Source: JBCCSZ01 sp039199225 (GTDB lineage: Bacteria; Bacteroidota; Bacteroidia; Chitinophagales; Saprospiraceae). Taken from it: a stretch of DNA of 12,434 bases. The stretch covers positions 1 to 12,434 of the forward strand of contig JBCCSZ010000241.1 in assembly GCA_039199225.1 (NCBI GenBank). Reading direction: 5' to 3'. This document shows, in pieces, positions 7,985-12,434 of this stretch (the stretch's first letter is position 1; each line of letters begins with the position of its first letter). Both the position numbers and the translations under genes were made by a program. The notes under the pieces are model-generated. The model was not told where the DNA came from. It searched no databases and saw only the letters and a list, made by a program, of their open reading frames with translations.

Positions 7985-9268
7985 TTATTCGATCACCAAT
8001 TTTTTGGTTTGCGTATGCTCTCCTTGGCGGATATTCAGTAGATACATACCCGGTGTCCAATTGCTCACATCCAGTTCTAAATGCTGTAGATCGGACCGGC
8101 GCTCATTGTGGAAAATCAGCTGTCCCTGAATGTTGTAAATATTGACTTGATACATTTCTGTTGTAGAAGATGCATGGCTGTAGTAAATAGATAGGCGTTC
8201 TTTTGCTGGGTTGGGCTGAACAGAAAAGTTGACGGTAGTCGATGGTTGTCCCAGTTTATTTTGGCTTGGTATTTCGCTGAGCAACTCTTCCTGACTGCAG
8301 ATCGTTGGTGTTGTAGTCAGGGAGCCTCTTGGACCTTTGGGACTCAGCATTTTTTGCATGCGCAGCATCTGTCCTTTGGTGAATAGACTCAGGCAGGCAT
8401 CCTGTGTGTTATCCATGAAATTATTGGTCATTTCTGTGGGGTTGCCCGCACAGGTCGATAGGTGGTGGATGCTGTGGCAATGCTGGTTCGGAGCGTTGTG
8501 GATGGGCGTATCATTTACGTAATCATCGGTGCAAGGAGAGGGACCCCAAAGCGGGTAAAGACCGAGGTAATTACCGACCAGATGCGTTAGGGTGTGGCCG
8601 CCGTTGTAGCTTTGGTTGGGCTCGTCGATATTCAGTAAATAAGTATAGTCAATGACGATGCCATCAGATGCCTTGGGACCGGCCGGCATTTGTGCATAAC
8701 CAGCATTGTCGTCTGGTAAATCACACACCCAGATGTTGAGGTAATTTTCGCTGTTCCAAGGGATTGCTCCTCCGTTTGATTGCTTCATGGCATTGAAGTC
8801 GTCCCATTCCCCGATCGCTGTTTTTATATATTGCACAGCACCCTTTTCGCTGGCTCGCTCTGTCGTTTGGGCAAGACAAAATTGAATCCGGGTATTGCTG
8901 GGGTTTTGCTGATAGCGGTCGAGCTGTCGCTGGTCGCCGATACGGGAATCAAATTCAAAAGATTCGATGGCTTCTCCGGCAAAATCTTCGTTGAGGATTT
9001 CAAGTTGGGCCAGTACTTTTTCCATGGATAATCGCTGGGTATCGTCTTTATACAAGATGTGAAATACCACAGGGATGGTCACATCGCGCTGGCCTTCATA
9101 TCGCAGTTCGTTTTGCATTCTCCACTCCAAGCGATTGTTGGCTGCATTCGCATTTTTGGAAGCGATCAAGCTTTGCTGATAATCCATTGTTCGATAATGT
9201 CGGAATTGTTCCTGGGCTGCCAGGCAGTAGCACAGCAGACAGGACAGACAGGTCATTAAAATCTTCAT
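7985..9268 (-). CDS. T9SS-secreted M43-like metalloprotease homologue, catalytic motif lost
   Basis: This has the fold of an M43 (pappalysin/cytophagalysin-type) zinc metalloprotease, but probably no protease activity. It has a signal peptide (1-18, ending CLAA), the family's N-terminal strand VTIPVVFHILY (63-73), and LNIWVCDLP (177-185). The active-site region is THLVGNYLGLYPLWG. The family pattern HExxHxxGxxH is reduced to H229 only: Leu230 replaces the catalytic Glu, while Asn233 and Pro239 replace the second and third zinc ligands. The rest of the domain is intact, including DDYVNDTP (248-255), the Met-turn region NFMD (283-286) and the trailing FTKGQMLRM. Residues about 347-427 are a T9SS type A sorting domain (QPNPAKERLSIYY, VNIYNIQGQ, GMYLLNIRQGE, KKLVIE), directing export and surface attachment. 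It lies 51 bases upstream of the RHS gene on the same strand. The M43 and T9SS assignments are firm; inactivity is inferred from the missing residues. Confidence 0.88.
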   Translation of the reverse strand: MKILMTCLSCLLCYCLAAQEQFRHYRTMDYQQSLIASKNANAANNRLEWRMQNELRYEGQRDVTIPVVFHILYKDDTQRLSMEKVLAQLEILNEDFAGEAIESFEFDSRIGDQRQLDRYQQNPSNTRIQFCLAQTTERASEKGAVQYIKTAIGEWDDFNAMKQSNGGAIPWNSENYLNIWVCDLPDDNAGYAQMPAGPKASDGIVIDYTYLLNIDEPNQSYNGGHTLTHLVGNYLGLYPLWGPSPCTDDYVNDTPIHNAPNQHCHSIHHLSTCAGNPTEMTNNFMDNTQDACLSLFTKGQMLRMQKMLSPKGPRGSLTTTPTICSQEELLSEIPSQNKLGQPSTTVNFSVQPNPAKERLSIYYSHASSTTEMYQVNIYNIQGQLIFHNERRSDLQHLELDVSNWTPGMYLLNIRQGEHTQTKKLVIE

Positions 9269-9624
9269 AGCATCATTTTTTAAGGTTTCGAAAAATATAG
9301 TAATGAACGATGCTTAATTGTGATTTTTCAGAAAACGTAATGGTTCTAGGACTAGGGATTTTTTGGAAGAACCGTCTTTGAAGTTATTTTATGTTCATTA
9401 TCAATGAGTTATGATTGTAATCTTATTTTAATTTTAACATTCGAACGACTGCTGTTCTGAGGTTTTACATTTACAATTGGCTCAAATCCGTTTGAAGACC
9501 GCCTTCCACTCGTCGTATGTAAGTTCCCACTCATAAGGTGTTCCCATCCGCTGGTGGGTAAAAAAAGTTTCTTGTTCCCAGCGGACTTATATTGGTTTTA
9601 TTTGCTTTGATAAACACTTAAAAA
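9269..9624. promoter_or_regulatory. Divergent intergenic region carrying promoters for both directions
   Basis: These 356 bases separate the minus-strand M43-like gene from the plus-strand hydrolase gene, so both promoters should lie here. No credible gene is visible. For the plus strand, TTTATTTG (9597-9604) matches the Bacteroidota -7 element TAnnTTTG at 7 of 8 positions, with a TTG at 9572-9574. For the minus strand, TATTTTTC (9297-9290) also matches at 7 of 8 positions but has no clear -33 element. Both are tentative. The region also holds an inverted repeat, CCGCTGG/CCAGCGG (9548-9554 and 9578-9584), a small one TCAAA-TCCG-TTTGA (9482-9495), and three GTTCCCA heptamers listed separately. 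Confidence 0.45.
9523..9580 (+). repeat. Three GTTCCCA heptamers spaced by 17 and 34 bases
   Basis: GTTCCCA occurs at 9523-9529, 9540-9546 and 9574-9580. The start-to-start distances are 17 and 34, exact multiples of 17. The array lies 45-102 bases upstream of the hydrolase start codon, where a transcription factor could bind. The last copy overlaps the right arm of the CCGCTGG/CCAGCGG inverted repeat. A regulatory role is inference; short repeats like this can occur by chance. Confidence 0.3.
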
Positions 9625-10842
9625 ATGAATATTACACATCCAAACAAGGGCATTTTATTGACCCTTTTTCTACTATTGCTGACCACCTTTTTCAGTGCTT
9701 GTTCCACTGACGACGACATGATCTTGACCAGTCCTCCCTCCAATGAGCGCGGTCATTTGGTCTCTTACACAAAGACAGGCTTTGTGACGGCTGCTGAGGT
9801 AGCAGCTGCAGCTTTGACCGAGGGCGATGTTTCCGCTTATACTAAGTATGATTTAGACATTTATGCCATTGTTTACAACTCGTTGGATGGTGGAAATTTG
9901 CTGGAAGTTTCGGGTTTGATCTTTATGCCCAAAGCAGTCAGTGGCGACCTAGCCCTCATTCAGAATCACCATGGGACCATCATTCCCGGAGACGATGGAG
10001 AGGTTCCTTCTACCTACACGGGCGGACCAAATGGCAGCTCTGAAATGTACTTCGTCGGAGCAACAATGGCATCAAATGGCTACGTTGTTTCCATGCCCGA
10101 TTATGTAGGCTATGGTGCCAGCTCGGACAGAGAACATCCCTACACAGTCCACCGCGAATTGGCAGAGGTTTCCGTAGATATGCTGCGCGCCACCAAGCAA
10201 CTTATGAAGACGCTTTCCATTGGCTTTTCCAATGAAGTTCACCTCACCGGTTGGTCCGAAGGTGGAGGGGCAGCTTTGGCAACGCACCAATACTTGCAAA
10301 GAAAATATGCTGATGAATTCAATATCATTGGAAGCTCCCTTTTTGCAGGTCCTTATGACTATTTTACCTTCGTGAAAGACGTCATCACCAACCGAAATAT
10401 AGCGGACGAAGAGCTGTCAATTTACAGTTGGGCATTGTATGCGACAAAAAATTATAATGCGACTTTAAATGAGGTTAAAAATGATAACATTTGGAGCTAT
10501 TCTGTTGTTAATCAGCTGGACGCCTTGAGTGTTCCTTCCTTAAAGCCTGCGGGCATTTTTCAAGTCGATTTTATGGATGGCATTGCAAATGAAACGAATG
10601 CTGAATGGGTTGCTGCACTCAAAGACAATACCTTGCTAGAAGGTTGGGTGCCAGAGGGACATTTGTACTTTCATTCGGGAACGCAAGATTTAATTGTACC
10701 CCATTACAATTCGGTAAATGCACACAATTATTTCAAATCCCTCAATGTTCAATCGACCCTCTATGAATACACAGGTGGCGACCATTATACGCCTTTGTAT
10801 GATTACGTGACGACTACCTTGGATGATTTTAACAGTTTATAA
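9625..10842 (+). CDS. Surface lipoprotein alpha/beta hydrolase (lipase/esterase-like)
   Basis: This is a predicted serine hydrolase anchored by lipid. Residues 9-26 form a lipoprotein signal peptide ending FFSAC, with Cys26 as the lipidated residue. The next residues, STDDD, resemble the acidic export signal that sends Bacteroidota lipoproteins to the outer face of the outer membrane. The mature part fits the alpha/beta-hydrolase fold near the secretory-lipase group. It has a QNHHGT oxyanion-type segment (113-118), MPDYVGYGAS (157-166), HPYTVHRELAEVSVDMLRAT (171-190), and the nucleophile elbow GWSEGG with Ser211. The likely acid is Asp355 in HSGTQDLIVP and the base His387 in GGDHYTP, giving a complete triad. 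The substrate is unknown; lipids, short esters or acylated glycans are possible. A TonB-dependent receptor gene follows after 24 bases, so the enzyme may release the compound that the receptor imports. The start codon is preceded by an A-rich leader without a Shine-Dalgarno sequence, as usual in this phylum. Confidence 0.87.
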   Translation: MNITHPNKGILLTLFLLLLTTFFSACSTDDDMILTSPPSNERGHLVSYTKTGFVTAAEVAAAALTEGDVSAYTKYDLDIYAIVYNSLDGGNLLEVSGLIFMPKAVSGDLALIQNHHGTIIPGDDGEVPSTYTGGPNGSSEMYFVGATMASNGYVVSMPDYVGYGASSDREHPYTVHRELAEVSVDMLRATKQLMKTLSIGFSNEVHLTGWSEGGGAALATHQYLQRKYADEFNIIGSSLFAGPYDYFTFVKDVITNRNIADEELSIYSWALYATKNYNATLNEVKNDNIWSYSVVNQLDALSVPSLKPAGIFQVDFMDGIANETNAEWVAALKDNTLLEGWVPEGHLYFHSGTQDLIVPHYNSVNAHNYFKSLNVQSTLYEYTGGDHYTPLYDYVTTTLDDFNSL

Positions 10843-10866
10843 AATAAATCAACTTTAAACTCGAAC

Positions 10867-12434
10867 ATGACTAGAATTATTGCTCCCTTAATCAGCTGTA
10901 TTTTCTTTATTTTACTTTGCCATTCTACTTTTGCACAACAGCGTGTGAGAGGAATAATTTTGGATAAGGATTCCCAGGTGCCTGTGAGCTTTGCCACGGT
11001 GGTTGTTCAAAATAGTCATCCAATTATTGGTAGTACAACCGACATCAATGGAAAATTTAAATTGGAGAATGTTCCTTTGGGTAGGCATACCATCGTCGCA
11101 ACCTTTGTCGGTTATGAAACGGCTGTGATACCCAATGTTGAAGTGACAGCTGGAAAGGAAGTGATTTTAGAAATTACTATGACGGAGGGCTTTGAAACCC
11201 TCGATGAAGTGGTGGTAACCGCAGGAGCCAGCAAGTCGGAGACTCTCAACGAACTGGCTCCTGTGAGTGCGAGGACATTGACGATTGAGGAGGCGAGTCG
11301 ATATGCAGCTTCTATTGCCGATCCTGCGCGTCAGGCACAAAACTTTGCGGGTGTCACAAATAGTGGAGACGATGTAAGCAACGACATCGTAATTCGGGGG
11401 AATTCTCCGCGAGGTTTATTGTGGCGATTGGAAGGCATTGAAATTCTCAACCCCAATCACTTTGCCAGTCTTGGCGGTTCGGGTGGTGCGGTGAGTATGC
11501 TGAGTTCCAACGTTTTGACCGCTTCCGATTTTTTTACGGGGGCTTTTCCGGCTGAGTTGGGGAATGCAATGTCTGGTGTTTTTGATCTGAGGTTTCGAAA
11601 AGGAAACGATGAGCAAAGAGAGACGACTCTTGGCGTGGGCTTTTTGGGTTTGGAAGTAGCTGCGGAAGGACCGTTTTCTAAAAAGACCGATGCTTCCTAC
11701 CTTTTCAACTATCGGTATTCTACCCTTTCCATTTTGAATGCATTGAATGTTAAAGTTGCAGGTGATGCCCTGCCGACTTATCAGGATTTGAGTTTCAATT
11801 TGAGCTATAAATCAAAACGGCTTGGCCATTTCAATATTTTTGGTGTGGGAGGGATTACCGAGGCGGATTTCCAAACAGAGCGGCCCAGCCAACGCAATAT
11901 TTTTGATCGTGAAATAGACGAGTCTGAAACGGGTATGGTAGGCATCAAGCACCTAAAGTTTATCAACAAAAATGCTTATATCAAAACGGTTGGAGTGGTA
12001 GCATTGAGCGATACCCGCTACAGCTATGATGTCATCGAGAATGGTCGTACAACACCAGGTTATGCGGAGGAAAGTCAACGGCGGCAGTATCGTATTTCAA
12101 CGATGTATAACCATAAATTTAATGCGAAGCACGTTTGGCGTTCTGGTATTATCTACAGTAATGTGGGCAGTGACTACGAATACAAAACCATAGAGGGCAA
12201 TGTTTTTGGTACGACCTTAGACGTTGGCGGTTTTTCCAATCAATGGCAGATGTACAGCCAATGGAAATGGCGGATGACAAAAGACTTGACTTTGAATTCG
12301 GGCTTCCACTTTTTACACTATTCACTGTCTAAACAAAATTCTTTTGAACCTAGGTTGGGGCTAAAGTGGAAAATAAATGAAAAGCAATCCCTGAATCTCG
12401 GTGGTGGACTGCACAGTAGGGTGGAGGATAATAC
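10867..12434 (+). CDS. TonB-dependent outer-membrane receptor, N-terminal 522 codons (cut by window end)
   Basis: The frame opens at the ATG at 10867 and stays open to the window end, so the C-terminus is missing. It encodes an outer-membrane active transporter energised by TonB. Residues 1-23 are a signal peptide (ending STFA). Residues about 26-106 form a carboxypeptidase-regulatory-like beta-sandwich domain (RGIILDKDSQVPVSFATV, GKFKLENVPLG, VGYET). LDEVVVTAG (112-120) is the TonB-box-like segment. The plug domain follows with DIVIRGNSPRGLLWRLEGIE, PNHFAS, GAVSMLSSN, GAFPAELGNAMSGVFDLRFRKG, a signature of a non-SusC receptor subgroup. From about residue 250 alternating aromatic strands mark the beginning of the barrel. 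The gene sits 24 bases after the lipoprotein hydrolase, likely in one operon. No SusD-like gene is visible, though one could lie beyond the window. The substrate cannot be inferred from this portion. Confidence 0.94.
   Translation, partial: MTRIIAPLISCIFFILLCHSTFAQQRVRGIILDKDSQVPVSFATVVVQNSHPIIGSTTDINGKFKLENVPLGRHTIVATFVGYETAVIPNVEVTAGKEVILEITMTEGFETLDEVVVTAGASKSETLNELAPVSARTLTIEEASRYAASIADPARQAQNFAGVTNSGDDVSNDIVIRGNSPRGLLWRLEGIEILNPNHFASLGGSGGAVSMLSSNVLTASDFFTGAFPAELGNAMSGVFDLRFRKGNDEQRETTLGVGFLGLEVAAEGPFSKKTDASYLFNYRYSTLSILNALNVKVAGDALPTYQDLSFNLSYKSKRLGHFNIFGVGGITEADFQTERPSQRNIFDREIDESETGMVGIKHLKFINKNAYIKTVGVVALSDTRYSYDVIENGRTTPGYAEESQRRQYRISTMYNHKFNAKHVWRSGIIYSNVGSDYEYKTIEGNVFGTTLDVGGFSNQWQMYSQWKWRMTKDLTLNSGFHFLHYSLSKQNSFEPRLGLKWKINEKQSLNLGGGLHSRVEDN

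Noticed and set aside
9269..9624. Possible small gene or riboswitch in the divergent region
   Set aside because: I saw no frame with coding character and no conserved riboswitch-like architecture; only short repeats and weak promoter-like elements.

Overview
The window looks like a chromosome segment from a gliding-type member of the Bacteroidota, possibly a Saprospiraceae/Lewinella-like marine bacterium. The phylum assignment rests on several signals: a typical type IX secretion (T9SS) C-terminal sorting domain, a Bacteroidota-style RHS protein (N-terminal block, DUF6443-like block, Bacteroidota version of the RHS core), a TonB-dependent receptor with an N-terminal carboxypeptidase-regulatory-like domain, a lipoprotein with acidic residues just after the lipid cysteine, and A/T-rich leaders without Shine-Dalgarno sequences. 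The family-level guess is weak. No rRNA, tRNA, CRISPR array, insertion sequence or integrase was seen.

Layout: the left three quarters is read from the minus strand and the right quarter from the plus strand, diverging from a 356-base intergenic region (9269-9624). Leftward from there come (i) a secreted protein with the M43 metalloprotease fold and a T9SS sorting domain, whose zinc-binding/catalytic motif is destroyed (HLVGNYLGLYP where HExxHxxGxxH is expected); (ii) after only 51 bases, a 2145-residue secreted RHS-repeat protein with a glycine/alanine-rich C-terminal tail and no recognisable toxin or immunity gene; (iii) a strong intrinsic terminator (1377-1444) that closes this pair; (iv) a secreted GH16 glycan hydrolase, followed after 4 bases by the start of another reading frame that leaves the window. 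Rightward come (v) a surface-lipoprotein alpha/beta hydrolase (lipase/esterase-like) and (vi) after 24 bases, the first 522 codons of a non-SusC TonB-dependent outer-membrane receptor.

How the parts may work together (inference): all complete products are exported, so this is a cell-surface neighbourhood. The hydrolase and receptor fit a hydrolyse-then-import operon for an ester- or lipid-like substrate, though no SusD partner is visible. The GH16 enzyme fits polysaccharide degradation. The dead M43-like protein and the giant RHS protein form an isolated, terminator-bounded pair. The most unusual feature is that a non-catalytic, T9SS-exported M43 scaffold is encoded directly upstream of a toxin-less RHS shell.
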